Source: Diplonema papillatum (lineage: Eukaryota > Euglenozoa > Diplonemea > Diplonemida > Diplonemidae). Taken from it: DNA of 64,000 nucleotides. Positions within the stretch are counted from its first letter, which is position 1. The number at the start of each line of letters is the position of its first letter. Under the pieces are notes generated by a model, which saw only the letters and a list, made by a program, of their open reading frames with translations, did no database searches and had not been told where the DNA came from. The stretch is from contig JAPJBO010000796.1 of the NCBI GenBank assembly GCA_030068145.1, positions 41,537 to 105,536 on the forward strand, given 5' to 3'. Positions 1 to 8,914 of the stretch are shown piece after piece. The position numbers were made by a program, and so were the translations under genes.

Positions 1-730
1 GAACGATGGGCAGCCGATCGCGGTGTGCACAGAGCACAGCACGACGAAGTGCGGCGAGTGCAAGACGGCGGCGGCGTGTTGCCGCAGCGGGCATCATGCC
101 TGCCGCACGCATGGCAGAGGAACCTGCCAAGAGTGCAAGAGGCTCCCTACGCTGACGCAGAGGCGACCGGCGGCATGTTGCCGCCGCGGCCACCACCAGT
201 CCAACGAACCGAACGTCCCGTCAACCCCCGGACGCAACAAGAAGAAGAGGCCCTCCTCACCCACCCAGGTGGGCGTACAACGGGGAACGCCAGTTGGAAA
301 GCGAGCGGCGCAAGCGCCGCCCGCGGCAACGAAAAAGGAGACGGCGACGACCGGACGGGCGACCAAAAGGCCGCCACCAACGCCAGGAACCAGCGAACGA
401 CCAGCGCTGAAGAAAAGGGTGCTAGGCACCCCGAAGGAAGGCCCGATCGCCGGCCGCAAGCGGAAGAAGACGAAGGCGACCACCCCCGACTCAGGGGTGC
501 ATCGAAGGAAGAAGAAGGTTCCGAGGGCAAGCAGCTCTCAGAAACGACCGGGGACCACGGGCACGCCAATGCCCTCGAAAGTGAAAAACGGGCACACGTG
601 CCCGCCCTCGTACTCGCCGACTCAGTCTCTGGAATCACAAGAAAGCCAAACCCCGCTAGCTCCACAAATGCTCGACCTTGACGACGCAATGGCAGGTGAC
701 GACGTCATCCGATAACCTGACTTTCAAGGC
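1..730 (+). mobile_element. Element A: 3' end of a non-LTR retrotransposon
   Basis: This is the tail of a retrotransposon whose body lies left of the window. It is nearly identical to the last 0.8 kb of element D (about 44930-45666) and closely related to the end of element B. The 3' untranslated part is only 15 bases long and has no poly-A. It is followed directly by the 52-bp motif at 731-782, after which element B starts. Confidence 0.85.
2..715 (+). CDS. ORF2 C-terminus of element A (partial)
   Basis: An open frame enters from the left edge and stops at TAA 713-715. It encodes the last two Cys/His-rich repeats of the element ORF2 (pattern C-x2-H-x4-C-x2-C followed by CCR-x-GHH). A Lys/Arg/Pro-rich basic tail follows, with several KKR/KRKK clusters, and the end is acidic (DLDDAMAGDDVIR). 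The same order is seen in ORF2 of elements B and D. In those proteins this region lies downstream of endonuclease and reverse transcriptase, so it is probably a zinc-binding, nucleic-acid-binding tail. The upstream part is outside the window, so completeness of the element cannot be judged. An internal ATG at 23 is not a real start. Confidence 0.85.
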   Translation, partial: NDGQPIAVCTEHSTTKCGECKTAAACCRSGHHACRTHGRGTCQECKRLPTLTQRRPAACCRRGHHQSNEPNVPSTPGRNKKKRPSSPTQVGVQRGTPVGKRAAQAPPAATKKETATTGRATKRPPPTPGTSERPALKKRVLGTPKEGPIAGRKRKKTKATTPDSGVHRRKKKVPRASSSQKRPGTTGTPMPSKVKNGHTCPPSYSPTQSLESQESQTPLAPQMLDLDDAMAGDDVIR

Positions 731-782
731 AGTGCATGCTAATCCATGTGGTTCGTGTACTTAAAAGAACTCAATGCTTAAC
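731..782 (+). repeat. 52-bp target motif, copy 1 (between A and B)
   Basis: This motif starts AGTGCATGCTAATCCATG and ends near CTCAATGCTTAAC. The same 52 bases recur at 8731-8782, 27457-27508, 40903-40954 and 45667-45718. This copy forms the 3' boundary of A and the 5' boundary of B, with one or two base differences from the others. It is interpreted as duplicated target DNA. Confidence 0.85.
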
Positions 783-983
783 AAAATGTACTTTATTGGT
801 GGCTTACCGTGGTCGCCGGCAAGCTCCCTCGGGCTTGTTAGGAAACATACGGTACCGGACCCCTCCGGTGAAAGCAACACACCAAGAAAGCGCGGAAAGA
901 TACGTAAAAAGAAAAAAAAAAAAAAAAAAAAAGAGAGAGAACAGAGAGAATCAGAGAAGACAGAAGGCCAGCCTCCCCACGGG

Positions 984-2705
984 ATGGAGGAGCTCCAACG
1001 CTTCATCGCGAGGGCGCAGCACCTTGCGGAGAAGGCGGTGAGCGAGGCGGACATCAGCGCCGCGTACGGGATCGTCAAGATCCTGCTCGTTCTTGCGGAG
1101 AAGGCGGCGGGGCAGCCCGTGAAGGCAGAGCAGACGCAGCCTGCGAAGGCAGGGCGGAAGCAGGCTGCGAAGCAGACGGCGGCGACACCGGCGGCGAAGG
1201 AGACGAGGGCCGACGACGCCCGCGACGTGCAGACTGACCGGGAGGACGCAACGCAGCGGCCGGGCGTGACATGGGCGAACGTGGTGACGAGAAGTCCGCA
1301 GGCGAGGGGCGGATACGTGAAAGCGCCGGGAGTCAGCCGCGGAAAGAGGCTGAGGCCATGCGACTGGCATGTCGAGGTGGTCGAGGCGGAGAAGGCGGAA
1401 GACATCCGGCAGGGGGTGGTCTACGCCGGAAGAAAGGAAACGGGGGAGCAGCTTGGTGCGGGGTACCGAGAGCTGTTGGAGATGGAGGCGAAGGACCTTA
1501 GGGTCGCGCTGGTGACGCCGGGCAGGCTGACGGACGAGAGTCGGGAGCGGATCGTCAGATTCGACAACGGCACGGAGGCGTCGTGTTACGTGACGCAGTG
1601 GGGTGGAGCCGACGTCGGGCGTGTACCGATCGCGAAGGAGGTCGAGGTGGGAGATGCGACCACGGTCATGTGGTGTACAGTAATGTACAAGGACGTCGAC
1701 GAGAAGACACGCACCTCGCTGAAGAGTGCCGCGACGGGAGCAGGAGCAGCAGACGTGCTGTGTCGAAGAGCAGCGGCGGCCGCGGGGGTCACCATCGAGA
1801 GGAGGCATCGGTTTAACCACCGTTGCACGTCGACGCGGCACACGGTGTCAGTGCGGGTCACGACGCGCGAGGCGCCGACTCTACTGCGCTCCAGCGGCAA
1901 GGGGGGCGTGTACTGGGCCGCGCCATCCTTCGTCAATGGCAACGAGTTGCACCCCGTCGTGTGGCTGGCGGAGGATGCCAAGCTGGAGCAGGCGATGGAG
2001 ATCGCCGGACACGCCGACGCGCTCGGGGTGGCAGCGGCGAGGACGCGGTACGGGGTGCGCTACTCCGCCAGCAACCCGGCGGCCCGCAGGACGCTCATCG
2101 ACAGGGCCGGCTCCTTGGCAGCGCCGGAGCGCCAGGGCCCCCCCGAGGCGAGGTTCCTGGTGGAGAGCGAGGTCGGTGAGCATCAGGAGGAGATGCTCGC
2201 CGCACTGCGTGCGGTGCAGTGGGACTGCCGGGTCACGAAGTGCTTCGTGACAGGCAGGCGCACCAACCTGGTGGTCAACGCCAGCACGGACCCGCCAGCC
2301 GAGGTGGTGAAGAGGGCGAACAGGACGCCGCTCTACATCCGGAGGGTGAGGGTCGGCGACGTACCTAGCGGTACGAAGCATTGGAAGGGCCGCATCCCCA
2401 ACGCGCGGCTACCCCAGGGGGAACAGGATGCCCCACCGGCGGCTCGGCAGGAGGACGTGGCGCCGAGCGCGAAGCGGAAGGCGGGCGAGATGGAAGGCGA
2501 AGCCGCGGGAAGTGCGGAAGGCGAGATGCAGGTCGATGCGCACGTCCACAACTGGGGCGATGACGTGGAGAAGACGAAGGTGGCCTGGAAGTGCAGCCGC
2601 TGCAACGGAGGGAAGGGGAAGAACACGCTGCAGAGGAAGTGCGCGTGTGGTGCCAGAGTGTGCCACGAATGCTACCGCACCAGGGAGAAGGCTGGCAGTG
2701 GCTGA
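984..2705 (+). CDS. Element B ORF1 protein (nucleic-acid binding, gag-like)
   Basis: The start at 984 (MEELQRFIARAQ) is preferred over an in-frame ATG at 774, which lies in the upstream motif. It aligns with the start of element C ORF1 (MDDVDALIARAS). The protein has 573 residues. The N-terminus is helical and is followed by an Ala/Lys/Gln-rich linker. A central domain shared with C contains LLRSSGKGG and SFVNG about residues 295-320. The C-terminus is Cys/His-rich (WKCSRCN, then KCACGARVCHECY), a treble-clef-like zinc site. ORF1 proteins of non-LTR elements package the RNA and escort it. No RRM or canonical CCHC gag motif is visible. The stop lies 93 bases before ORF2. Confidence 0.8.
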   Translation: MEELQRFIARAQHLAEKAVSEADISAAYGIVKILLVLAEKAAGQPVKAEQTQPAKAGRKQAAKQTAATPAAKETRADDARDVQTDREDATQRPGVTWANVVTRSPQARGGYVKAPGVSRGKRLRPCDWHVEVVEAEKAEDIRQGVVYAGRKETGEQLGAGYRELLEMEAKDLRVALVTPGRLTDESRERIVRFDNGTEASCYVTQWGGADVGRVPIAKEVEVGDATTVMWCTVMYKDVDEKTRTSLKSAATGAGAADVLCRRAAAAAGVTIERRHRFNHRCTSTRHTVSVRVTTREAPTLLRSSGKGGVYWAAPSFVNGNELHPVVWLAEDAKLEQAMEIAGHADALGVAAARTRYGVRYSASNPAARRTLIDRAGSLAAPERQGPPEARFLVESEVGEHQEEMLAALRAVQWDCRVTKCFVTGRRTNLVVNASTDPPAEVVKRANRTPLYIRRVRVGDVPSGTKHWKGRIPNARLPQGEQDAPPAARQEDVAPSAKRKAGEMEGEAAGSAEGEMQVDAHVHNWGDDVEKTKVAWKCSRCNGGKGKNTLQRKCACGARVCHECYRTREKAGSG

Positions 2706-2798
2706 CTGCATCAGGATCCCCGGGCCACCGGAGGACCGAGGCCCTCGTTCGGGCTGCCGAGTCCTAGCAACGCTACTAGGCAGTTCGATCACGCAGCA

Positions 2799-5700
2799 AT
2801 GCGCGAAGGGGGCGGCAGACCCTCTTCTTCTTCTTTCTCCCCCTCTCTCGACGCGCCAGGCCTCAGTCGTCCGGGAGTTTTACCCCGAGGGCCCGACATT
2901 GCGCACAAACAAACCCCCCACAATGACCAACATCCGCGGCCGACTTACGGCGAGGGGCAAAGACCCGGGAGCAAGCCCCCCCGAAGCAGGGAGGATGGAC
3001 CCATTCCCGGGCTCAGCTTCCAGACGATCCCTCGGGACCTCCTGGAGAGGCTGAGCCGGGTCCCCGAGCTCAGACCGGAAGCCCCCTGGGGAAGGCTGGG
3101 GGGAGGGCATGGCAGGGAAACCCAGCAGTGGGGGCACGCCTATCGACAGGGCGGACCCCCGGTCAAACTGGAGCGGGGGATCCCCGAGGGGCCCCTGAGA
3201 GAAGCTGCGGATGTCATACGTGACCGTCTGGGGTGGGAACCGGACCAGTTGCTGGCCAACTGGTACCGGAAGGGAGTGGGGATAAACCCCCATAAAGACC
3301 AGCAAGAACTTGGACCGAGGGTTGCGACTGTTTCGCTACTGAGTGACACGGTCATGGAGTGGGAGAGGGGGACCCAAAGAGTGAGAACCCCGCTGCCAGC
3401 CGGCACTCTGTGCCACATGGAGGGCGAGGCCAGGAACCTGTGGACACACGGGATCCGTCCCGGTGATGTCACACACGACAGGGTCTCGCTCACCTACAGA
3501 GCTGTGCACGAGGGAAGGGCCCGCTGCTCCTCCCCCACCAGAGGAGAACAAGGTACGCTGGATCCACCCACAATGCCCCCCCCACCCCCCCCACAGTCAC
3601 TCACCCATCCCCCCCATCAACAGTCCAACCCTACGCATTTATGTAACAGTAAAAGAACAGAAGAATCAGTCAGAGGATCTGCACGAGAGCGGCTGTTAAC
3701 AGCTGGGGACGTCGAACAGAACCCTGGTCCCGGCCGCACGGAGATGAAGTTCGCGACGCTCAACGTGACCAGCATGCTGCAGTACATAGTAGCGGTTAAC
3801 GCGGTGGAAGCCGACCTTCTTTGCTGCCAGGAGGTCACACTCCTTCGATGCAAACGGGCACAGGCGGAGGAATACCTACGGAATTGGTGCTGCCACTGGG
3901 GTCCGCCACCTCCCGGGAGACTCTGTAGAAGCTCCGGTAGTCGCTCGACGACGAACGCTGCGAACGGGGGACTCTGCACTCTAGTACAGAGGCCGATACC
4001 GGCGTACGACACGTTGGCAGCGCTCTCGCACGTGGCGTTACGGTCCCCGGACCGGGTAAGCCATACTGTAGTCGCAACAGGGACCGGCAGCACCTTCGTG
4101 CACGTGTTCAATGTCTACTGCCCATCAGGAAACGGGAGGGCGGAGAACGAGGAACGTGAGGACATGCTGGAGAAGGTCCTCTTTGCGGCGGCAGACAGCC
4201 TCGGCGACGTCCCCATACTGGTGATGGGAGACCTCAACACGGAAGAAGATCGGTCCCCTGTTCTGCGGAAGGCACTTAGGAACGGATGGTCCGACGCAGC
4301 GGAACTGCACCATGCGCGCACCGGGAACACGCCTCCGCCACCGACCTTTACCAGCGCCCGGACGTCAGGCACGAGGATCGACCGCATACTCCTCAACCGC
4401 ATAGCGGCGTGTGCATTCCGTCAATGCGTCACCACCGCGGTGAACGTACCGGGACACCGGCTCGTGACAGTGACCCTGGATATTGCAGCGCTGCGCCAAA
4501 GCGTGTGGCGATTTAAGGTGCCGCGGGAGATCCCGACAGAGGGGGGGTCCAAGTGGGACCTCTCGGAAGCAGAAGCCGACAGGGAAGCCGTACAGAGACT
4601 GGCCAACTCCGAATTCGCGGAACGATTGGCGGCGCAGCGGGTGGAAGAGGCCTGGCTCGAGTGGTCACGGGTCAGTGAGCGGTACTTGCAGGATGCATTC
4701 GCCGTCCCTGTGGAAGAGAGAGGAAGGGGTACCGGCCGGGGGATGAAGACATTGCCGAGGAGGGTCTGTGTCACGGCGGGCACTGCGACCGACGGGTCGG
4801 GGGCAGCGAACAGCAGGCAGCTACGGCTTAGAAAGGCCATCCACCGGATGGAACGCATCTGCAGCTACCTCGCGCAACGTCGCGGGCCGGAAGCTGTTCC
4901 ACATGAGGTGTCCCTCTGCTGGCAGAACTGCAAGCGGCTGGCACAAGCGTGCATGGTGGGCGACCAAGGCGCAGGGGGGTTTCCGGATCATGAGAAGGCG
5001 AAGCAGCTGCTCACAGCGTTGCGGGAAGAGACGAGTAGGCTCGGAAGGGAAGGATCTGCGGCCAGGTTTACGAAGTACCGAGACAAGCTTAACGAGAGGG
5101 CGGACGCGAGCAGACGATGTCTAGCGACCGTCTGCGCCGGTCGCGCTGAGCCGTCGGGTGTGTTGCGCACCGGAGCGAAGATGACTGCAAATGTGGACGA
5201 GATGGACGAGGTGTTGCACACTGCGTGGGACGCTATCCTGCGTAAATACAAGGACCGGCCAGAGCCGGAGTACGGACCGTTTCGGGATCGGTTCCAGGAG
5301 CACATCGACACACACTTGATGGAACCCGGGACGATCACGGGGGAGGAGCTGCGGACTCTGCTAAGGAAGAAGCCGAAGAAAAGCGCGTCAGGCGTGGATG
5401 GCTGGCGCATGGCTGAACTGCGGGAGTTGCCGCTTCCCCTGCTGAATGCGCTAGCGGATGTCATGAACCTGGTCGAAGTGACTGGGGTTTGGCCGGCGAG
5501 CATGACAACTGCCCTGGTGTCGATGGTGCCGAAGGATGAGAGCCAAGACCCGCTGCACACGAGGCCAATAACCGTCACGTCCGCTGTGTACCGCCTATGG
5601 GCGTGCCGCAGGCTTGCGGACATAGTCCTGTGGCAGGAGAAGTGGATCGAAGAAGGACAGAAGGGCTTTCGACCGGGTCACCGTATCGAGGACGTCCTGA

Positions 5701-8700
5701 TGGAGATAGGGCTCGAGATGGAGGACGCCTTGCTAGATGGAGAGCCGCTCTACGGAGTGGCGCTGGACTTCCGGAAATGTTTCGACATGGTCCCGCGAGA
5801 GATAGTGCTGCGCCTGGCCGGGGACTTAGGGTTGCACAATCGGGTTCTCAAGCCGCTGAGGGCGATCTACAGACTGCTCGCGAGACGCTTCAAGCTGCCT
5901 CTAGGGGTGGGCAGGGAGTTTAGTGTGACCAATGGTATCCTTCAAGGGTGCCCTGTATCCGTCATCCTCATCAATGCCCTGCTGTCGGTAGTGATGAAGG
6001 CGGTCAAGAAAGAAGCGGAGGGGGTGAGCCCAAAGTCGTACGCGGACGATGCCACGCTGCTATCGCGGCTGTCGGAGGCCGCCCTGCAAAAGGGGGTGGA
6101 CGTGGTAGACGAGTTCTGCACGCTCACCGGAATGGAGCTGAACCTCCAGAAAACGGTCGCCTTCTCGACGAGACGTAGGCATCAGTCGACGCTCAGACTC
6201 CGCAGCGTGGATGCGCTGCTGCGGTTTGGCAAATCTGTCACGTGCCTGGGGGCCCTAGTCTCGACGGCGAAGAATAGGACAGAAAGGTCCGACTCGGAGA
6301 GGGTGGAGAAGGCGGCTGCCCTGGCGGAAGGCCTCCGCCATGCGCCGTTCCGGTACGAGAAGCGGGTCCGGATTGTACAGTCGAATGTGCTGCCGGCGGC
6401 GCTGTCAGGCTGCTCTTTCGCGCCGGTGTCGAAGGTGGCAATGAAACGGCTGACGACGTCGGTGATGGGACTGATCTGGGGTGGGTCCAACCCAAAGCGC
6501 GCGAGGGAGATGGTCCTAAATTTTCAGGAGAAGGGCCACCTGACGGACCCCAGTACATGCCTAGCATATAGGGTGACGACGGCGTTCTACGCGGCGTGCG
6601 AGAGGTTGCCACGACTTCTGCCTCTGATGGAGAGCATCCGGGGAAGGTACGCCGAGGAGGACCTACCCCTGGGGCCAGTTGGACTGGCGATGAAGAGCAT
6701 GGAGGAGTGTGGACACGTATGGGGACCAGGGCCCCTGTCTCGCACGCTGAGGAATGGTGCAATATTTGACCCGATAGCCTCGACACCCTCGAAGAGGGGG
6801 CATGAAGTGAGGGCGGATTTGAGGGCGAAGACGTGGTCCCGTCTGGTAGCGAGGCGGCCGGGATTTGAGGGTGTACAGAGAGCCGACTTGGAGCGGACGA
6901 ACTCCTTCTGGAGGATGCGTGAATGTCCCGCGCACACCGCGAGGCTTATACGTGTAGCGTTGGCGGGAGGAGTGAACACGGCTGAGTTCACGTCGCGGAT
7001 GAGACAGGCCGGAGCTGAGCCGCAGGCGCCCAGCTGCAAGCACTGTGGAAGCGGCGACACCGAGGACGAGAAACACGTATTCTGGGACTGCGGAGCGTAC
7101 TCGCACATACGGCGACGAGAGGCACATGCCGAGCTGATGGCGGCCAACCGCGCCGACTGGCCCAGATGCACGCTGGAACACGGAGTGGTAGTACCCGAAA
7201 ATGCCCACTTCTCGAGGCGGCTCCAGGAGATGATGGCTGAAATCCTTGCGGAGCGGGCAGGGCTCGAAGCACGAGGCTGGGTAGCCAGGAACCCCACGAC
7301 CCCCTGGTCGAGAGCGGATGCGATGCCTGCCGAGAAGCTCGACCACCCCTTTGCGCGGATTGCCCCGGCATGGGCGTGGGAGCGGAACAAGGCCTGGGGG
7401 CTACCGACGTTTTATGCGTTGGTAGCGTGGCTGTCAGACATGGAGTGGACCGAGAACGGGCAGGCGTCAATGCTAGAGCTTGCCATCGACTTTGAACTCT
7501 TTTCAGGCCTCAGCATACCGCTGCACGAGAATGCACCGAAGGGGGTGAGGGAGCGAGGAAACGTCCTGCGCTGCATGATCAGCGCGTTGGACAAGCTGGC
7601 GACACAGCAAGGGCTGGGGAGTTGCGAGCGAGGCGAGAGAGTATGCCCGACGACGTCGCTGTCGTTCATGGGCATCACGGGGATATCGGGGGTGCGGCCC
7701 AGGCCCCGCTTTCGCGAGGCACACACGGGGACGATCCTCGAAGAGCAGGTGAAGGGAAGCGATGTAGGGACGCAGTTCCCGACGTACCCGGACTGGACGG
7801 CCGAGAGAGCGGCGAGGTGGGCCCTGCCTGCCCCACCACAGCTGCACCCCGACCCCGTGCATATGCCGGGTGTCGGAGTAGAGAAGGCGCTCGTCACCTG
7901 CGCGACCCACCACAAGGGGAAGTGTGAGGCGTGTCGAGCACTCGTCCGAAGGGACGTGCCCACGGTAGAGATGTGCTGTCGGCACCATCACCACGCTGAC
8001 GATGGGCAGCCGATCGCGGTGTGCGTGGAGCACAGCACGACGAAATGCGGCGAGTGCAAGACGGCGGCGGCGTGCTGCCGCAGCGGGCATCATGCCTGCC
8101 GCACGCATGGCAGAGGAACCTGCCAGGAATGCAGGGGGCTCCCTACGTTGGCGCAGAGGAGACCGGCAGCGTGCTGCCGCCGCGGCCACCACCAACCCAA
8201 CGAACCGAACGCCCCGGCAACCCCCGGACACAGCAAAAAGAAGAAGAGACCCCTCTCACCCACCCAGGTGGGCGTACAACGAGAAACACCGGCGGGAAAG
8301 CGCGCGGCGCAGGCACCGCCCGCCGTGGTGAAGCAGAAGACGGCGACGACCGGACGGGCGGCCAAGAGGCCGCCACCAACGCCAGGGACCGGCGAACGAC
8401 CAGCGTTGAAGAAGAGGGTGCTCGGCACCCCGAAGGAGAGCCCGATCGCCGGCCGCAAGCGGAAGAAGGCGAAGGCGACCACACCCGAGTCAGGGGTGCA
8501 ACGAAAAAAGAAGAAGGCCCTTAAAGCAAGCAGCTACCAGAAACGTCCGACGTCCCCAAGCACTCCGGTGCCCTCGAGAGTGAAAAACGTGCAAGCCTGT
8601 CCGCACCTGTGCCCCCCCACGCAATCTCCAGAACCGCAAGAAAGCCCAGCGCCCCTGGCGCCACAAGTACTCGACCTTGACGACGCAATGACAGGTGACG

Positions 8701-8714
8701 ACGTCATAAAGTAA
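2799..8714 (+). CDS. Element B ORF2: AlkB-like domain - 2A - APE endonuclease - reverse transcriptase - Cys/His repeats
   Basis: A 1971-residue polyprotein. Residues about 105-235 look like an AlkB 2-oxoglutarate/Fe(II) dioxygenase: NWY at 154-156, HKD at 165-167, the third iron ligand H217, and R228 to R234 with the AlkB spacing R-x5-R. A Pro-rich linker leads to a canonical 2A peptide (GDVEQNPG/P, residues 303-311). This should release the AlkB part during translation. The APE-type endonuclease follows (about 316-575; LCCQE near 341-345, GDLN with D478, RIDRIL, PGHR). The reverse transcriptase covers about 865-1120 (motif A D990, YADD 1081-1084). A C-x2-C-x9-H-x4-C knuckle starts at C1413. 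From C1701 there are three Cys/His repeats and then a basic tail. All key residues needed for activity are present. The AlkB fusion is unusual for this class. Confidence 0.88.
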   Translation: MREGGGRPSSSSFSPSLDAPGLSRPGVLPRGPDIAHKQTPHNDQHPRPTYGEGQRPGSKPPRSREDGPIPGLSFQTIPRDLLERLSRVPELRPEAPWGRLGGGHGRETQQWGHAYRQGGPPVKLERGIPEGPLREAADVIRDRLGWEPDQLLANWYRKGVGINPHKDQQELGPRVATVSLLSDTVMEWERGTQRVRTPLPAGTLCHMEGEARNLWTHGIRPGDVTHDRVSLTYRAVHEGRARCSSPTRGEQGTLDPPTMPPPPPPQSLTHPPHQQSNPTHLCNSKRTEESVRGSARERLLTAGDVEQNPGPGRTEMKFATLNVTSMLQYIVAVNAVEADLLCCQEVTLLRCKRAQAEEYLRNWCCHWGPPPPGRLCRSSGSRSTTNAANGGLCTLVQRPIPAYDTLAALSHVALRSPDRVSHTVVATGTGSTFVHVFNVYCPSGNGRAENEEREDMLEKVLFAAADSLGDVPILVMGDLNTEEDRSPVLRKALRNGWSDAAELHHARTGNTPPPPTFTSARTSGTRIDRILLNRIAACAFRQCVTTAVNVPGHRLVTVTLDIAALRQSVWRFKVPREIPTEGGSKWDLSEAEADREAVQRLANSEFAERLAAQRVEEAWLEWSRVSERYLQDAFAVPVEERGRGTGRGMKTLPRRVCVTAGTATDGSGAANSRQLRLRKAIHRMERICSYLAQRRGPEAVPHEVSLCWQNCKRLAQACMVGDQGAGGFPDHEKAKQLLTALREETSRLGREGSAARFTKYRDKLNERADASRRCLATVCAGRAEPSGVLRTGAKMTANVDEMDEVLHTAWDAILRKYKDRPEPEYGPFRDRFQEHIDTHLMEPGTITGEELRTLLRKKPKKSASGVDGWRMAELRELPLPLLNALADVMNLVEVTGVWPASMTTALVSMVPKDESQDPLHTRPITVTSAVYRLWACRRLADIVLWQEKWIEEGQKGFRPGHRIEDVLMEIGLEMEDALLDGEPLYGVALDFRKCFDMVPREIVLRLAGDLGLHNRVLKPLRAIYRLLARRFKLPLGVGREFSVTNGILQGCPVSVILINALLSVVMKAVKKEAEGVSPKSYADDATLLSRLSEAALQKGVDVVDEFCTLTGMELNLQKTVAFSTRRRHQSTLRLRSVDALLRFGKSVTCLGALVSTAKNRTERSDSERVEKAAALAEGLRHAPFRYEKRVRIVQSNVLPAALSGCSFAPVSKVAMKRLTTSVMGLIWGGSNPKRAREMVLNFQEKGHLTDPSTCLAYRVTTAFYAACERLPRLLPLMESIRGRYAEEDLPLGPVGLAMKSMEECGHVWGPGPLSRTLRNGAIFDPIASTPSKRGHEVRADLRAKTWSRLVARRPGFEGVQRADLERTNSFWRMRECPAHTARLIRVALAGGVNTAEFTSRMRQAGAEPQAPSCKHCGSGDTEDEKHVFWDCGAYSHIRRREAHAELMAANRADWPRCTLEHGVVVPENAHFSRRLQEMMAEILAERAGLEARGWVARNPTTPWSRADAMPAEKLDHPFARIAPAWAWERNKAWGLPTFYALVAWLSDMEWTENGQASMLELAIDFELFSGLSIPLHENAPKGVRERGNVLRCMISALDKLATQQGLGSCERGERVCPTTSLSFMGITGISGVRPRPRFREAHTGTILEEQVKGSDVGTQFPTYPDWTAERAARWALPAPPQLHPDPVHMPGVGVEKALVTCATHHKGKCEACRALVRRDVPTVEMCCRHHHHADDGQPIAVCVEHSTTKCGECKTAAACCRSGHHACRTHGRGTCQECRGLPTLAQRRPAACCRRGHHQPNEPNAPATPGHSKKKKRPLSPTQVGVQRETPAGKRAAQAPPAVVKQKTATTGRAAKRPPPTPGTGERPALKKRVLGTPKESPIAGRKRKKAKATTPESGVQRKKKKALKASSYQKRPTSPSTPVPSRVKNVQACPHLCPPTQSPEPQESPAPLAPQVLDLDDAMTGDDVIK
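3105..3503 (+). other. AlkB-like dioxygenase domain within ORF2 of element B
   Basis: These codons carry the signature of the AlkB branch of 2OG-Fe(II) oxygenases. The HxD motif is at 3291-3299 (His, Lys, Asp) and is followed by RVATVSL. Then come a G-x-LCHM-x-G strand and a TH near 3444-3449. Finally DRVSLTYR supplies the two arginines that bind 2-oxoglutarate and shape the pocket. Known AlkB proteins remove methyl lesions from DNA or RNA bases. Substrate and activity here are inference. Elements C and D lack this part (D by truncation). Confidence 0.8.
3693..3731 (+). other. 2A ribosome-skipping sequence in element B ORF2
   Basis: The codons read LLTAGDVEQNPGP, matching the class-1 2A consensus D-(V/I)-E-x-N-P-G/P. 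The ribosome is expected to skip the Gly-Pro bond between 3728 and 3729. This separates an N-terminal protein with the AlkB-like domain from the endonuclease-RT. 2A sequences at the start of non-LTR ORF2 are known from trypanosomes and several animals. Confidence 0.9.
7899..8192 (+). other. Triple Cys/His repeat in ORF2 of element B
   Basis: Three consecutive modules share the pattern C-x2-H-x(3-4)-(K/T)C-x2-C, then 7-16 residues, then CCR followed by two or three His residues. They begin CATHHKGKCEAC, CVEHSTTKCGEC and CRTHGRGTCQEC. Each offers enough Cys/His for a zinc site. A basic Lys/Arg/Pro tail follows. The same block occurs in A and D but not in C. Confidence 0.75.
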
Positions 8715-8730
8715 CCTTAAGCGGCGACAC

Positions 8731-8782
8731 AGTGCATGCTAATCCATGTGGTTCATGTACTTAAAAGAACTCAATGCTTAAC
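8731..8782 (+). repeat. 52-bp target motif, copy 2 (3' of element B)
   Basis: This copy directly follows the 16-base 3' UTR of element B. The sequence just after it (AACAAGATTTGACGTGGGT) resembles the flank of the motif at 27509 and 45719. The resemblance soon fades, as expected if B inserted in another copy of a target family. Confidence 0.85.
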
Positions 8783-8888
8783 AAGATTTGACGTGGGTGG
8801 CTTTGTATTTACATCTGAATGACACCTCAATACGAAAAAGTTGTCGACAACTAACAAGTAAAAAGCAAAACTTCATTTCTGGCGATTA

Positions 8889-8914
8889 ATTTCAAGCGAA
8901 CTTTAACTCTAAAA
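8889..8914 (+). repeat. Short dispersed repeat S, copy 1 (3' end only)
   Basis: It ends TTCAAGCGAACTTTAACTC plus an A run, the common 3' end of repeat family S. Other copies: 9731-9802, 10163-10374, 10703-10757, 13583-13654, 15843-15899, 24092-24288 and 27738-27808. All lie on the plus strand. They share the 3' end and vary in 5' extent. Confidence 0.6.

Larger units (their letters stand above)
785..8730 (+). mobile_element. Element B: full-length APE-type non-LTR retrotransposon
   Basis: This is a complete-looking two-ORF element. Its 5' UTR starts near 785-787 with TGTACTTTATTGGTGGCTT, the same start as element C at 16429. The 5' UTR contains an A-rich run at 904-931. ORF1 is 984-2705, ORF2 is 2799-8714, and the 3' UTR is 16 bases without poly-A. 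Copies of the 52-bp motif abut both ends. Both ORFs are free of stops and frameshifts, so the element may be recent or active. Protein similarity to element D is high over all of the shared ORF2. Confidence 0.88.

Noticed and set aside
774-983. Upstream ATG extending element B ORF1 by 70 codons
   Set aside because: It starts in the flanking target motif and runs through the A-rich 5' UTR. The homologous start in element C supports 984.
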